64,000 nt of DNA. It comes from Naasia lichenicola (lineage in GTDB: Bacteria > Actinomycetota > Actinomycetes > Actinomycetales > Microbacteriaceae). This document shows, piece by piece, positions 8,960-18,525 of the stretch (positions within the stretch are counted from its first letter, which is position 1; the number at the start of each line of letters is the position of its first letter). Under the pieces are notes generated by a model, which was given only the letters and a program-made list of their open reading frames with translations, searched no databases and was not told where the DNA came from. The DNA is taken from contig NZ_SSSM01000005.1 in NCBI RefSeq assembly GCF_004801885.1, forward strand, positions 186,001 to 250,000, read 5' to 3'. Position numbers and translations under genes: made by a program.

Positions 8960-10462
8960 TCAGTCGTTGGAGGCGGTGTAGCGGAAGCCGTCGAAGCTGA
9001 CCGAGCCGGTGACCGCGAACAGGCCGATGACCCGACCGGTGAACGAGGCGGCCGTCTCGGCCGACAGCGAGCGTCCGTCCACGCGGGCGAGGGTGCGCTC
9101 CTCGCCGTCGAGCACGGCGATCAGTTCCACGAAATCGCTCGTCATCGCGTCGGCGGAGAATCCGGCCCCGCCGGGCACCGATGCGATCTTCAGCTCGACC
9201 GCCTCCGATGCGGTCTCGATGCTCCAGCTCTGCTGAAGGGTCGGGATCCAGGCTCGGGCGGTGATGGTCGTTCTGCCGTCGGTCCGCGAGGCGAGCAGGC
9301 TGTAGACGGCCTGCTCGTCGTACCGGACGGCGAGCCCACCGGATGATCCCTCGGCGAGGGTGACGGTCGAGGCGAACGACGCGGTCTGGTGCTCCTGGCG
9401 ACGACCGAGGAACGTGGGATGAGCGTCTTCAAGGTCGCGGCCCTCGCCGGCCAGGGTGAGGCTGCCGGGGACCGACTCGAGGTCGGTGATCGCGGCGGGA
9501 GTGCGGCGAACGGCGATCCAGCCACCGTCGAGCGGCTCGGCGAAGTCGACCTCGTAGGAGACGGCCTCGCGGGGAGCGAGCTGCACCGGCTCGGCCACGG
9601 GCCAGCCGTCCTCCCAGGTCACCGACGTGATGAAGGTCTCACGGCCGAGAGCAGAGAACGCCCGGGTGCCGCCGCGCGGGCGGACGCCGAGGAGCACCAT
9701 CGCGGTTCCGCCGTCCGGCGTCTCGACGAGATCGCCATGGCCGGTGTTCTGGATCGGCCGCTGGGTGCTCCGAGCGGAGATGAACGGATTTGCCGGGCCG
9801 GCCACGAACGGGCCCCGCGCATTCTCCGACCGAGCCATGCTCTCTCCGTGGCCGCGCTCGGTGCCGCCCTCGGCGATCATCAGATACCACCACTCGCCGC
9901 GGTGGTAGAGGTGCGGCGCCTCGGGGAACTGGCCGCCGACTCCGGACCAGATGCTCCGCGGCTCCTCGAGGTTCTCGCCCGTCTCCAGATCGACCGCGAC
10001 CTGACGGATGCCGAGGTGCGTTCCGACGTCGGGGCCCGAGGTGATCAGGCCCGAATAGGTGACGAGAGCGACTCCCTCCTCGTCCCAGGCCAGGTCGGGA
10101 TCTATCCCCTCGATGCCGGCGAGCTCGATGCCGTCGCTCCAGGGCCCCGCGGGGTCGGTGGCGGTGAACAGCACGCAGCCCCGGGTGGCCGCGATGGTGA
10201 TGATCAGGTAGAAGACGCCGTCGCGGTGCCGGATGGTCGGCGCCCAGACGCCGAGCCCGGTCGGCACGTCCTCGAGGCCGCCCTGCTCGGGTCGGGTGAT
10301 GACGTGGCCGATCAGCTCGAAGCTCTCGAGGTCGGTCGAACGGTAGATCGGCAGGCCGGGAACGTACTCGAAGGTCGACGTCGAGAGGTAATAGACCCCA
10401 TCGACGAGGACGATGCTGGGGTCGGGGTTGAAGCCGGCCACCAGCGGATTGACGAGCTTCAT
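8960..10462 (-). CDS. glycoside hydrolase family 43 protein (beta-xylosidase / arabinofuranosidase type)
   Basis: The 500-residue enzyme begins with the GH43 five-blade propeller signature NPLVAGFNPDPSIV (catalytic base D14), then GVWAPTIRHRDG, GIDPDLAW (D121, pKa modulator) and QFPEAPHLYHRGEWWYL (E181, catalytic acid). The C-terminal 200 residues resemble the concanavalin-like domain found in XynB-type enzymes. There is no signal peptide, so it should act in the cytoplasm on imported oligosaccharides. The start overlaps the GH3 stop (ATGA), and the ABC transporter genes lie upstream on the same strand. Exact specificity cannot be read from sequence. Confidence 0.9.
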   Translation of the reverse strand: MKLVNPLVAGFNPDPSIVLVDGVYYLSTSTFEYVPGLPIYRSTDLESFELIGHVITRPEQGGLEDVPTGLGVWAPTIRHRDGVFYLIITIAATRGCVLFTATDPAGPWSDGIELAGIEGIDPDLAWDEEGVALVTYSGLITSGPDVGTHLGIRQVAVDLETGENLEEPRSIWSGVGGQFPEAPHLYHRGEWWYLMIAEGGTERGHGESMARSENARGPFVAGPANPFISARSTQRPIQNTGHGDLVETPDGGTAMVLLGVRPRGGTRAFSALGRETFITSVTWEDGWPVAEPVQLAPREAVSYEVDFAEPLDGGWIAVRRTPAAITDLESVPGSLTLAGEGRDLEDAHPTFLGRRQEHQTASFASTVTLAEGSSGGLAVRYDEQAVYSLLASRTDGRTTITARAWIPTLQQSWSIETASEAVELKIASVPGGAGFSADAMTSDFVELIAVLDGEERTLARVDGRSLSAETAASFTGRVIGLFAVTGSVSFDGFRYTASND

Positions 10463-12945
10463 GCGGACACCTCCAGGGTGAGGGTGGCGGAGAGCGGGGT
10501 CTCGACGACGGAGGTGCCGACGGACAGGGTGAACTCCCCCGCCTCGTACTGCCAGCCGTCCGCCCAGTTCGCGAACAGGCGTGCGGGCACCGGGATGGTC
10601 ACCGTCTCGGTCGCGCCGGCGTCGACCCGCACGGAGGCGAAGCCGACCAGCCAGCGGGCGGGTCGGTCGATGGCGGAGTCGGCGCGCTCCGCGTAGACCT
10701 GCACCACCTGCTTGCTGCGCCGTTCGCCGGTGTTCTGCACCGTGACTCGCACGTCGACGGAGCCGCCCTCAGCGAGCCGATCGGGGGCTTCGAAGCCGGT
10801 GACCGACACCTGGCTGTAGCCGAGGCCGTGGCCGAACCAGAACGCCGGTGCGGCATCCTGCCTGAGCCAGGCCTTGTAGCCGATGTGGATGCCCTCGGAG
10901 TAGACGAGCTCGCCATCCGTCGGGGTCACGTCGAGCACGGGCACGTCGGCGTCGGCGGCCGGCCAGGTGGTGGGCAGACGCCCACCCGGCTCAGAGATGC
11001 CGAGCAGCACATCGGCGATGGCGTGACCGAACTCCTGTCCGCCGAAGTAGCCCACCAGGACGGCGGCGACATCGTCGCTCCAGGGCAGTAGCACGGGAGA
11101 GCCGGCATTGACCACGACGACCGTGCGCGGGTTGACCGCGGCCACCGCACGGACCAGATCGTCCTGGCGTCCCGGCAGCGCAAGGGTCGTGCGGTCGAAG
11201 CCCTCCGACTCGACCTTGGCGTTGGTGCCGACGACGACGAGCGCGACGTCGGCGGACTTCGCTGCCTCGACGGCCTTGGCGATGAGCCGCTCGGCGTCGA
11301 CGTCGGCGGGCTGGGTGCCGACCGACAGCGCGAGTGCGTTCGCGAGTGCGTCATCGCGTTCGACAGCCGTGTAGAGGAAGCGGACCTCCCTCGGCTCGCC
11401 GGCGATCAGGTCGACAGGCGACGAGACGGTCGCGGGGGCGAGGAAGGCGGCGCCGAGGTCTGTGCCCTCCGGGACCACATCCTCGTCGACGATCAGCTCG
11501 CCGTCGACCCAGATGCGTCCGTGGCCGGTGGCGGCGAAGCCCAGGTTGACTCGTTCCGTCTCGGCGGGCACCAGGGTGAGGGTCAGCTCGATCTCGGCCG
11601 CCTGGCGGAGCGGAGCGGAGCCGCCGAACCAGATCAGCTCGGTGGCGAGGCGGTGCTCGTCGAAGATCACGGCGCCGGAACCGTCGAAGAACCGCACACG
11701 GGCGCCCGGCTCGCCGTTCTCGGGGTGACGCATCTGATCGAGCGGGATCCCGACGAGTCCGTCGTGCACGACCGCGCCGAGCGAGTAGCTGATGTCGGAG
11801 TCGGGCAGCGCGGCCCGGAGCCCGTCGAGCGGCGAGACGGTGTGCTCGGGCAGGACGGTCGCGCTTCCGCCACCCTGGGTGCGGGCGAACGCGGCGTTGT
11901 TGCCGATGACCGCGACGGAGCCGAGTGATGAGCCCGTCCAGGGCAGCTCGCCGGCGTTCCGCAGCAGCACGGAGCCCTCCGCGGCGGCCTCACGGGCGAA
12001 GGCGATGCCGTCCTCGACGTGCACCAGCGCGCCAGGGCCGTCGGAGCCGAGGGCGCCGACGCGCAGCGCCAGGTGCAGCACGCGCAGCACCTTGCGGTCG
12101 ACGACCGACTCGTCGATCCGCCCCTCGCGGACGGCGGCGACGAGCGCCTCACCCCACGGCCCATCGGGGCCGGGGAAGACGAGGTCCTGCGACGCCTCGG
12201 CCGAAGCGAGGCTGCGGACCGCGGTCCAGTCGCTGATCACGACGCCGTCGAAGCCCCACTCCGAGTTGAGCGGGGTCTCGAGAAGGTCGTTCTCGGTGGC
12301 GGTCACGCCGTTGATCGAGTTGTACGAGCTCATCACCAGCCAGGCGCGAGCCTCGACGACGGCCTTCTCGAACGCGAGCAGATAGAGCTCGCGCAGCGGA
12401 CGCTCGTCGACCTTGACGTCCACGGTGAAGCGATCGGTCTCGGAGTCGTTCGCGATGTAGTGCTTGGGGGTCGCGCCGACCCCGTTGTCCTGGAGGCCGG
12501 TCACGTAGGCCGCGGCCAGGTCGGCCGTCAGGATCGGGTCTTCGCTGAACGCCTCGAAGTGGCGGCCGCCGAGCGGCGAGCGGTGCAGGTTGATGGTCGG
12601 GCCGAGCACGACGTCGACGCCCTTGCGCCGAGCCTCCACCGCAGCGGCGGCCCCGTAACGGCGGGCGATGTCGGTGTCCCACGACGAGGAGAGGGCCGAG
12701 GCGGACGGCAGGTTGAGGGAGGGCGAGCGCTCATCCCAGATCTCCCCGCGGACACCGGAGGGCCCGTCGGAGACGACCATCCGACGCAGGCCGATCTTCT
12801 CGATCGGCCAGGTCGTCCAGAAGTCGTGACCGGTGAGCAGGAGCACCTTCTCTTCGAGCGTCAGCGCGGCGAGCGCGTCCGTGAGACGGGGGTCGGTCGC
12901 GGCGGAATCGTGCTGGATGCTCGCGTCGCGGCTGGTGTCGGTCAT
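10459..12945 (-). CDS. glycoside hydrolase family 3 beta-glucosidase-type enzyme with PA14 insert
   Basis: The 828-residue protein has a GH3 TIM-barrel-like domain (about 20-300) with GHDFWTTWPIEKIGL, the KHYIANDSETDR loop and the nucleophile D239 in GVVISDWTAV. The second GH3 domain follows. A PA14-like insertion occupies about residues 385-530 (VRFFDGSGAVIF, GRIWVDGELIVDED), and a fibronectin-III-like domain closes the protein (VTVQNTGERRSKQVVQVY). It lacks a signal peptide and so is predicted cytoplasmic. It probably removes terminal glucose or xylose from imported plant glycosides. The gene is coupled to GH43 and sits 126 bases downstream of the transporter ATPase. Confidence 0.92.
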   Translation of the reverse strand: MTDTSRDASIQHDSAATDPRLTDALAALTLEEKVLLLTGHDFWTTWPIEKIGLRRMVVSDGPSGVRGEIWDERSPSLNLPSASALSSSWDTDIARRYGAAAAVEARRKGVDVVLGPTINLHRSPLGGRHFEAFSEDPILTADLAAAYVTGLQDNGVGATPKHYIANDSETDRFTVDVKVDERPLRELYLLAFEKAVVEARAWLVMSSYNSINGVTATENDLLETPLNSEWGFDGVVISDWTAVRSLASAEASQDLVFPGPDGPWGEALVAAVREGRIDESVVDRKVLRVLHLALRVGALGSDGPGALVHVEDGIAFAREAAAEGSVLLRNAGELPWTGSSLGSVAVIGNNAAFARTQGGGSATVLPEHTVSPLDGLRAALPDSDISYSLGAVVHDGLVGIPLDQMRHPENGEPGARVRFFDGSGAVIFDEHRLATELIWFGGSAPLRQAAEIELTLTLVPAETERVNLGFAATGHGRIWVDGELIVDEDVVPEGTDLGAAFLAPATVSSPVDLIAGEPREVRFLYTAVERDDALANALALSVGTQPADVDAERLIAKAVEAAKSADVALVVVGTNAKVESEGFDRTTLALPGRQDDLVRAVAAVNPRTVVVVNAGSPVLLPWSDDVAAVLVGYFGGQEFGHAIADVLLGISEPGGRLPTTWPAADADVPVLDVTPTDGELVYSEGIHIGYKAWLRQDAAPAFWFGHGLGYSQVSVTGFEAPDRLAEGGSVDVRVTVQNTGERRSKQVVQVYAERADSAIDRPARWLVGFASVRVDAGATETVTIPVPARLFANWADGWQYEAGEFTLSVGTSVVETPLSATLTLEVSA

Positions 12946-13071
12946 CGAAGAGTCTCCTCGGGAGTGGGTGCGGGAAAGGTGGTGCAGTAGCGGAGTGGGG
13001 CTGCAGGTGGTGCGTGCACGCGACGCGGTCGCTGAGGCGCGATGCGGTGAATGAGGCCCGCAGGGTGGCCG

Positions 13072-13959
13072 TCAGACGGCGCCGGCCTGGAGCTCCATCT
13101 CGCGCTGGCTCTCCAGAAGGCGACGTCGATCGGCGCGGCGCTGCTCCTGGCGGATCGGGTCCGGCACCGGGGCGGCGAGCAGCAGGCGCTGCGTGTAGGG
13201 GTGGTCGGGGTCTGAGGTGACCTTGTCGCCGTCCCCGTACTCGACGATCTCGCCGTGGTACATCACGGCAACGCGGTGCGACAGGTGGCGCACGACCGCC
13301 AGGTCGTGCGACACGAAGAGGTACGCGACGCCGGTCTCCTCCTGGATGTCCTTGAACAGATCCAGCACTCGCGCCTGGGTGGACAGGTCGAGGGCGGACA
13401 CCGGCTCGTCGCAGACGATCAGCTCGGGCGAGAGGGCGAGCGCGCGGGCGATCGCGATGCGCTGGCGCTGTCCGCCGGAGAACTCGCGAGGAAGCCGGTC
13501 GGCGGCATCCGATGGCAGCCCGACCTGATCGAGGAGCTTGCGGACCCGCTTCGAGGAGTCCGCAGCGGACATCTTCTTCACGCGCAGCGGCTCGGCGAGG
13601 GTCTGCTCGATGGTGAGAGAGGGGTTCAGCGACGAGTACGGGTCCTGGAACACGACCTGGATCTCATCCGACAGAGCCCGACGGGCCTTGCGCGAGAGAT
13701 GGCCGATCTCCTGGCCCTTGAACCGCACGCTGCCCCCGGTCACCGGGGCGAGCCCGAGCACGGCGCGGCCGAGGGTCGTCTTGCCGGAGCCGGACTCGCC
13801 GACCAGGCCGACGCACTCCCCCGCCTTGATGTCGATCGAGACGCCCTTGAGGGCGCGGAACGGCTGCTTGCGGAAGCCCTTCGCCGGATACTCGACGACG
13901 AGGTCGTCGATGACGAGCAGCGGCTCTCCGGCGCGGGATGCGGATGTCGACTCGGTCAT
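13072..13959 (-). CDS. ABC transporter ATPase, oligopeptide/oligosaccharide type (DppF/OppF-like)
   Basis: This 295-residue ATPase has Walker A GLVGESGSGKTTLGRA, the signature FSGGQRQRIAIARAL, Walker B LIVCDEPVSALD and switch His in VSHDLAVVRHL. A C-terminal region with HPYTQRLLLAAPVPDP is typical of the OppF/DppF subfamily. It energises uptake together with the fused permease-ATPase encoded upstream. The start at 13959 overlaps that gene's stop (ATGA). Neighbouring glycosidases suggest that the imported solute is a plant-derived oligosaccharide rather than a peptide (inference). Confidence 0.92.
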   Translation of the reverse strand: MTESTSASRAGEPLLVIDDLVVEYPAKGFRKQPFRALKGVSIDIKAGECVGLVGESGSGKTTLGRAVLGLAPVTGGSVRFKGQEIGHLSRKARRALSDEIQVVFQDPYSSLNPSLTIEQTLAEPLRVKKMSAADSSKRVRKLLDQVGLPSDAADRLPREFSGGQRQRIAIARALALSPELIVCDEPVSALDLSTQARVLDLFKDIQEETGVAYLFVSHDLAVVRHLSHRVAVMYHGEIVEYGDGDKVTSDPDHPYTQRLLLAAPVPDPIRQEQRRADRRRLLESQREMELQAGAV

Positions 13960-15800
13960 CGTGCGCTCTTCTCGGTGACGGTGCTGCGGACGGTGACGGT
14001 GTTTCGGTCGGCAGAGTGGGCGAGCGGGCCTCGAGCGGCGCCGTCCTCGAGGATCGCCTCGAACAGCGCCTTCGTGTAGGGGTGCTGCGGGTCCGCGAAG
14101 ATCGCCCGCGCAGGACCGGTCTCCACGATGAGGCCGTTCTGCATGACCGAGACGCGGTCGCACAGGTCGGCGACGACGCCGAAGTTGTGCGTGACGATCA
14201 GGATGCTGACTCCGAGATCGTTCTGCAGGTCGCGGAGGAGCTCGAGGATCTCCGCCTGGACCGTGACGTCGAGCGCTGTCGTCGGCTCGTCGGCGATGAT
14301 CAGGTCGGCCTCGCAGGAGACAGCTCCGGCGATCAGCACGCGCTGCGCCTGCCCGCCGGACACCTCGTGCGGGTAGGAGCTGAAGGTCTTCTGCGGATCC
14401 GGGAGCCCGACCCGGCCGAGCAGGTCGAGCGCCCGCTGCTTCGCCTCGGCCTTGCTGATTCCCAGCGTGACCACCATCGGCTCGACCAGCTGGCTGCCGA
14501 TCGTGAACGACGGATCGAGGTTGCTCATCGGCTCCTGCGGGATGTAGGAGATCCGGCGTCCGCGAAGCTTCACCATGTCCCGTTCGCTGAGGCCGGCAAG
14601 GTCCTTGCCGTCGAACACGACGGACCCGGCGACGATGCGCCCACCGGCCGGCAGGAGCCGCAGGATGCTCCAGGCTGTCTGCGTCTTGCCCGATCCGGAC
14701 TCGCCGATCAGGCCGTGCACCTCGCCCTTGCGGACCATGAGGGAGACCCCGTTGACCACCTGCTTGAGCGAGCCGTCGGGCTGGTCGTAGCCGACCACCA
14801 GGTCCTTCACCTCGAGGAGGGTCGAGCGAGCGTCTCCCTGCGCTTCGGCGTGCGTGACGGGCTTCTCGGTCGCCACCTTCGGCGCGACGGCGGCCACACC
14901 GCGGCGGCGGCGCTTGGGCTTGCCCGCCGCTCGCTCCAGCTCGTCCCGCAGCGCGTTGCCGAACAGCACGAGGGCCACGGAGGTGAGCGCCATCGCGAGT
15001 GAAGGCCAGATGAGCAGGGTGGGCGCCTGGTACATCCGGGAGAAGGCGTCCGAGAGCATCTGGCCCCAGGTCACCAGCTTCGCGTCGCCCAGGCCGAGGA
15101 AGTCGAGGCCCGCCTGGACGGCGATGCCGATGCCGGCGAGCAGCGCCGCCTGGATGATGATCGGAGCGCGGACCACGGAGAGGATGTGCCGTCCGATGAT
15201 GCTCACGTCCCCCACGCCGGCGACCCGGGCCGCGTCGACGAAGAGCTCGTTGCGCACTCCGACGACGGCCGTGTAGGTGAGTCGGTAGAAGGCGGGCGAC
15301 AGGATGAGGCCGAAGACGGCCATGATCAGCCAGAGCGACGGCCCGACGACGGCGCGGGCGGCGAGCAGCACCACGATGCCGGGCAGGGCCTGGATGACGC
15401 TGATGATCCAGACCGAGACGGTCTCGAACCACTTCTGGTAGTAGCCGGCGATCAGGCCGCTGGTCACGCCGATGACTGCGGCGATCAGGACTGCCCAGAG
15501 CGCGCCGGCGATGCTGAACCGCGTGGCGAACAGCAGTCGGGACAGCACGTCCCGCCCGGCGCTGTCTCCACCGAGGGGATGCAGCGCACTCGGCGGCGCC
15601 AGCACGTCGTTGATGTTGGCGACGGACGGATCCATGGGGGCCAGGACATCGGCGAGGATCGCGAGCAGGATGATCAGCGCGAGCACGATGATCGCGGCGA
15701 GGCCGGTGGGGTTCTTCAGCATCCGTCGGGCGAGGTGCGAGCGGGCCGCGCGTACCTCTGCGGCGACGGGCGGGTTCGAGGTCATCGCTGACTCGCTCAT
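13956..15800 (-). CDS. ABC transporter permease-ATPase fusion (DppC-DppD type)
   Basis: The 614-residue protein joins a DppC-like permease (about 1-310, six hydrophobic segments, EAA-like loop near VDAARVAGVGDVSIIGRHIL) to a DppD-like ATPase (about 335-614). The ATPase part has Walker A GLIGESGSGKTQTAW, signature VSGGQAQRVLIAGAV, Walker B LIIADEPTTALD and VTHNFGVV. The linker is basic (GKPKRRRRG). Such fusions are seen in Actinobacteria. Continuous coding sequence with no frame break supports a real fusion. ATG at 15800 overlaps the DppB-like stop (ATGA). Confidence 0.92.
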   Translation of the reverse strand: MSESAMTSNPPVAAEVRAARSHLARRMLKNPTGLAAIIVLALIILLAILADVLAPMDPSVANINDVLAPPSALHPLGGDSAGRDVLSRLLFATRFSIAGALWAVLIAAVIGVTSGLIAGYYQKWFETVSVWIISVIQALPGIVVLLAARAVVGPSLWLIMAVFGLILSPAFYRLTYTAVVGVRNELFVDAARVAGVGDVSIIGRHILSVVRAPIIIQAALLAGIGIAVQAGLDFLGLGDAKLVTWGQMLSDAFSRMYQAPTLLIWPSLAMALTSVALVLFGNALRDELERAAGKPKRRRRGVAAVAPKVATEKPVTHAEAQGDARSTLLEVKDLVVGYDQPDGSLKQVVNGVSLMVRKGEVHGLIGESGSGKTQTAWSILRLLPAGGRIVAGSVVFDGKDLAGLSERDMVKLRGRRISYIPQEPMSNLDPSFTIGSQLVEPMVVTLGISKAEAKQRALDLLGRVGLPDPQKTFSSYPHEVSGGQAQRVLIAGAVSCEADLIIADEPTTALDVTVQAEILELLRDLQNDLGVSILIVTHNFGVVADLCDRVSVMQNGLIVETGPARAIFADPQHPYTKALFEAILEDGAARGPLAHSADRNTVTVRSTVTEKSAR

Positions 15801-16738
15801 GAGATACGCGCCTTGGGGTTCAGGAAGCCGTGCAGGATTTCGATGACGATGTTGACGACCACGACGATGGCCGCCGTGACCACGACGAGTCCCATCACCA
15901 GGGGGATGTCGCCCTGAGCCGTCGAGTTGGTGGCGATCGGGCCGAGGCCCGGGATGGCGAAGATCTGCTCGACGATGATCGCGCCGCCGAGGAGTCCGAC
16001 GAACTGCACCGCGAGCACGGCGAGCGCCGGTCCGCCCGCATTGCGGAGCACGTGACGGTAGAGCACCCGGTTCTCGGAGAGGCCTCGGCTGCGCAGCGTC
16101 CGCACCCAGTCCTGGCGCATGGTGTCGATGACCGAGCCGCGGACCTGGGCTGCGATCGAGGCGATGGCGCCGATCGACAGCGCGATGATCGGCAGCGTCA
16201 CCGTGCTCAGCCAGCCGGGGAACGAGACGGACAGCTGCACGAAGCCGGTGGGCTTGAAGAGCTTGAGGTTGAGGGCGAAGACGTTGACCAGGAAGATCGC
16301 GATGAGGAAGCCGGGGATGGCGAATCCGAGGACCGACACGATCTGGACGAGGCGGTCGGCGGCTCCGCGCTTGCGGGCCGCCCACACGCCGAGCGCCGTG
16401 CCGACGACCGCGGTGATGATGGTCGTGCCGATGACGAGGGAGAGCGTGACCGCGAGTCGCGAGGTGATCGCGGCGACCACCGGCTGACTGGTGAACCACG
16501 AGGTGCCGAAGTTGCCCGTGAAGGCGGCGCCGAGCCAGCCGAGGAAGCGGGGGATCAGCGGCTGATCGAGCCCGAGCGCGGTGTTCTTGGCGTCCACGGC
16601 CTCCTGCGTGGCGGTGACGCCCAGGATCTGCCGGCCGATGTCTCCGGCGCCCAGGTAGAGGAGCAGGTAGGCGACGCTCGAGACCACGAGGAGCAGGATC
16701 ACGCCGGCGAGAAGGCGGCGGAGTATGAAGCGGAGCAT
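15797..16738 (-). CDS. ABC transporter permease (DppB-like)
   Basis: The 313-residue membrane protein starts with LRFILRRLLAGVILLLVVSSVAYLLL and has six predicted membrane segments. The permease loop reads RTLRSRGLSENRVLYRHVLRNAGGPALAVLAVQ, with the typical GGAIIVEQIFAIPGLG segment near the C-terminus. It pairs with the fused permease-ATPase. Two adjacent ATGs occur (16741 and 16738). An AAGGA site is better spaced for 16738, which I use. A 22-residue upstream extension to 16804 is unlikely because it covers the ribosome binding site. Confidence 0.9.
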   Translation of the reverse strand: MLRFILRRLLAGVILLLVVSSVAYLLLYLGAGDIGRQILGVTATQEAVDAKNTALGLDQPLIPRFLGWLGAAFTGNFGTSWFTSQPVVAAITSRLAVTLSLVIGTTIITAVVGTALGVWAARKRGAADRLVQIVSVLGFAIPGFLIAIFLVNVFALNLKLFKPTGFVQLSVSFPGWLSTVTLPIIALSIGAIASIAAQVRGSVIDTMRQDWVRTLRSRGLSENRVLYRHVLRNAGGPALAVLAVQFVGLLGGAIIVEQIFAIPGLGPIATNSTAQGDIPLVMGLVVVTAAIVVVVNIVIEILHGFLNPKARIS

Positions 16739-16772
16739 CATCGGTCCTTCGAACGGGAGCTGGGGGTGGGGG

Positions 16773-16806
16773 AGGTGCCGGGCCGGGTTCGTCCGACCCG
16801 GCACCT
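16773..16806. terminator. hairpin between binding-protein and permease genes
   Basis: Arms AGGTGCCGGG (16773-16782) and CCCGGCACCT (16797-16806) pair perfectly, with alternative inner pairing of GCCGGGT/ACCCGGC. It lies downstream of the solute-binding-protein gene and ahead of the permease on the same strand. It could act as an attenuator or mRNA 3'-end stabiliser that keeps binding-protein levels high. There is no T-tract. Confidence 0.55.
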
Positions 16807-16873
16807 GGTGCAGCGCGAGCGCTGCCGATGATGCGGTACTGCGTGATGCGGGTGCTGCTGGGTGGTGCCGGTG

Positions 16874-18400
16874 CTACTTCGGCTCGACGTTCCAGAGGTA
16901 CGGGACGGCGTTGCCGACCTGCGTCTTGACCACCGTGTTGGCGTCGCTCATGAAGATCGACGTCGGGCGGTACATCGGCGCGAACCAGGCGTTCTCGACC
17001 AGGTAGCGGTTCAGCTCCTTGCCCGCCTCGGCCGCCTCGTCCTCGGTGCCCGTCTGGATCGTCGAGATGAATGCCTCGACCTCAGGGGTGCTCTGGTGCA
17101 GCACGTTCCAGGTGGAGGCCTGCGAGACCTGGAACTGCGTGAGCTGCCAGTCCGTCGGGTCCTGCTGGAGGGTGAACCAGTACATCGGGTACGTGCCCTG
17201 CAGCATCGTGGTGATGAAGTCGGCGGGCTGCACCTCGGTGTAGTTGACGGTGATGCCGATCTGGGCGAGCTGCTGGGCGTAGAGCGTCCAGTGCGACTCG
17301 GGGACGGCACTGGTGCGCATCATCGAGATCTCGAAGCCGTCCGGGTAGCCGGCCTCGGTCATGAGCTCCTTCGCCTTGTCGAGGTCGAAGGTGTAGTAGT
17401 CGTCGAGCGACGCGTCGTAGCTCGGCGAGAACGTCGGGAAGATCTGCGACGTCGGGGTGCCGTAGCCGTTGCCGATGGTCTTCACCAGCGCGTCCTTGTC
17501 GAGCGCGTAGTTGATGGCCTGGCGGACGCGGACGTCGGCGAGCTGCGGGGCGATGGCGCCGTCGCGGTCGCTGAGCAGGAAGCCCCACCAGTTCAGCTCG
17601 AACTTGTTGGCGGTGAATCCCGAGCTCTCCATCTGGGGGACGGTGCTCGCGTCGATGATGTTGGTCACGTTGACCTGTCCGCCCTGCACTGCGTTGAGCA
17701 GCGAGGTCGGGTCGGCGTAGTAGGCCAGGATCAGCTTGTCGTAGTGCTGGTCGTCCGGATTCCAGTAGTCCTCGTTCTTGTCGAAGACGTAGCTGCTGCC
17801 GACCACGGTGTCCGTGGTGTTCAGGATGAACGGACCGGAGCCGATCGGGGCGGTCGCCGTGGCGGCGTCGCCGACGGATGAGGCGGGAGCCACCACACCG
17901 CTGTTCTGGGTGAGGTAGTTGAGCAGCGCGGGGTCGACGGCCGACAGGGTCAGCTCGACCGTGGTCGCGTCGACGGCCTTGGCGTCGGCCAGGTTGACGA
18001 GGTTCGACTTGTTGGGGGACGCGCCATCGCGGAAGGCGATGAGGCTCGCCACCACGTCGTCAGCGGTGAGGGTGTCGCCGTTGGTGAATTTGACGTCATC
18101 GCGGAGGGTGAGCGTCAGGACGGTGTTGTCCTCGTTGTACTCCCACTTGGTGGCGACGTCGGGCTGGATGGTGCCGTCGGGGTCCGCCTTGAGCAGGGTG
18201 TCGTAGACCGCCTGGATGTACGGGGACTCGTTGGCCCAGTTGGCGTTCTCCGCCTGGAACGTGGTGGCCTGGGCGATGACGCCCCAGGTGAGTGTGCTGC
18301 CGGCCGAGCCGGAGTCCGCGCCGCTGCCGCTGCAGCCGGCCAGGGCCAGGCCCGTGGCGATGACGGCCGCTATGGCGACCGCCGCCTTCCGCTTGAACAT
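16874..18400 (-). CDS. extracellular solute-binding lipoprotein, family 5
   Basis: The 508-residue protein has a lipoprotein signal with cleavage before C23 (TGLALAGCSG) and family-5 hallmarks: PDVATKWEYNEDNTVLTLTLRDDVKFTNGD, RQAINYALDKDALV, and AKELMTEAGYPDGF. It should be anchored outside the membrane and deliver the solute to the permease pair encoded downstream. ATG at 18400 is used because GAGGA sits five bases upstream; an in-frame ATG at 18412 overlaps that site. Family 5 proteins bind peptides but also oligosaccharides. GH78, GH43 and GH3 neighbours favour a plant glycan fragment (inference). Confidence 0.9.
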   Translation of the reverse strand: MFKRKAAVAIAAVIATGLALAGCSGSGADSGSAGSTLTWGVIAQATTFQAENANWANESPYIQAVYDTLLKADPDGTIQPDVATKWEYNEDNTVLTLTLRDDVKFTNGDTLTADDVVASLIAFRDGASPNKSNLVNLADAKAVDATTVELTLSAVDPALLNYLTQNSGVVAPASSVGDAATATAPIGSGPFILNTTDTVVGSSYVFDKNEDYWNPDDQHYDKLILAYYADPTSLLNAVQGGQVNVTNIIDASTVPQMESSGFTANKFELNWWGFLLSDRDGAIAPQLADVRVRQAINYALDKDALVKTIGNGYGTPTSQIFPTFSPSYDASLDDYYTFDLDKAKELMTEAGYPDGFEISMMRTSAVPESHWTLYAQQLAQIGITVNYTEVQPADFITTMLQGTYPMYWFTLQQDPTDWQLTQFQVSQASTWNVLHQSTPEVEAFISTIQTGTEDEAAEAGKELNRYLVENAWFAPMYRPTSIFMSDANTVVKTQVGNAVPYLWNVEPK

Positions 18401-18525
18401 CTTCGTCCTCATTTCGCTGTGTGGGACCCTCCGTCGGGCCGCCTGCGAGGAACGCTATACGCAAACCCTAATGGGTGCAAGGTTTTCGTCAGTCGGGTTT
18501 GACAAAATCATTCGACCCCGAATAT

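Noticed and set aside
13956-15800. Permease-ATPase fusion as a lost stop codon between two genes
   Set aside because: Such fused proteins are known in Actinobacteria and the linker reads as a normal basic connector.
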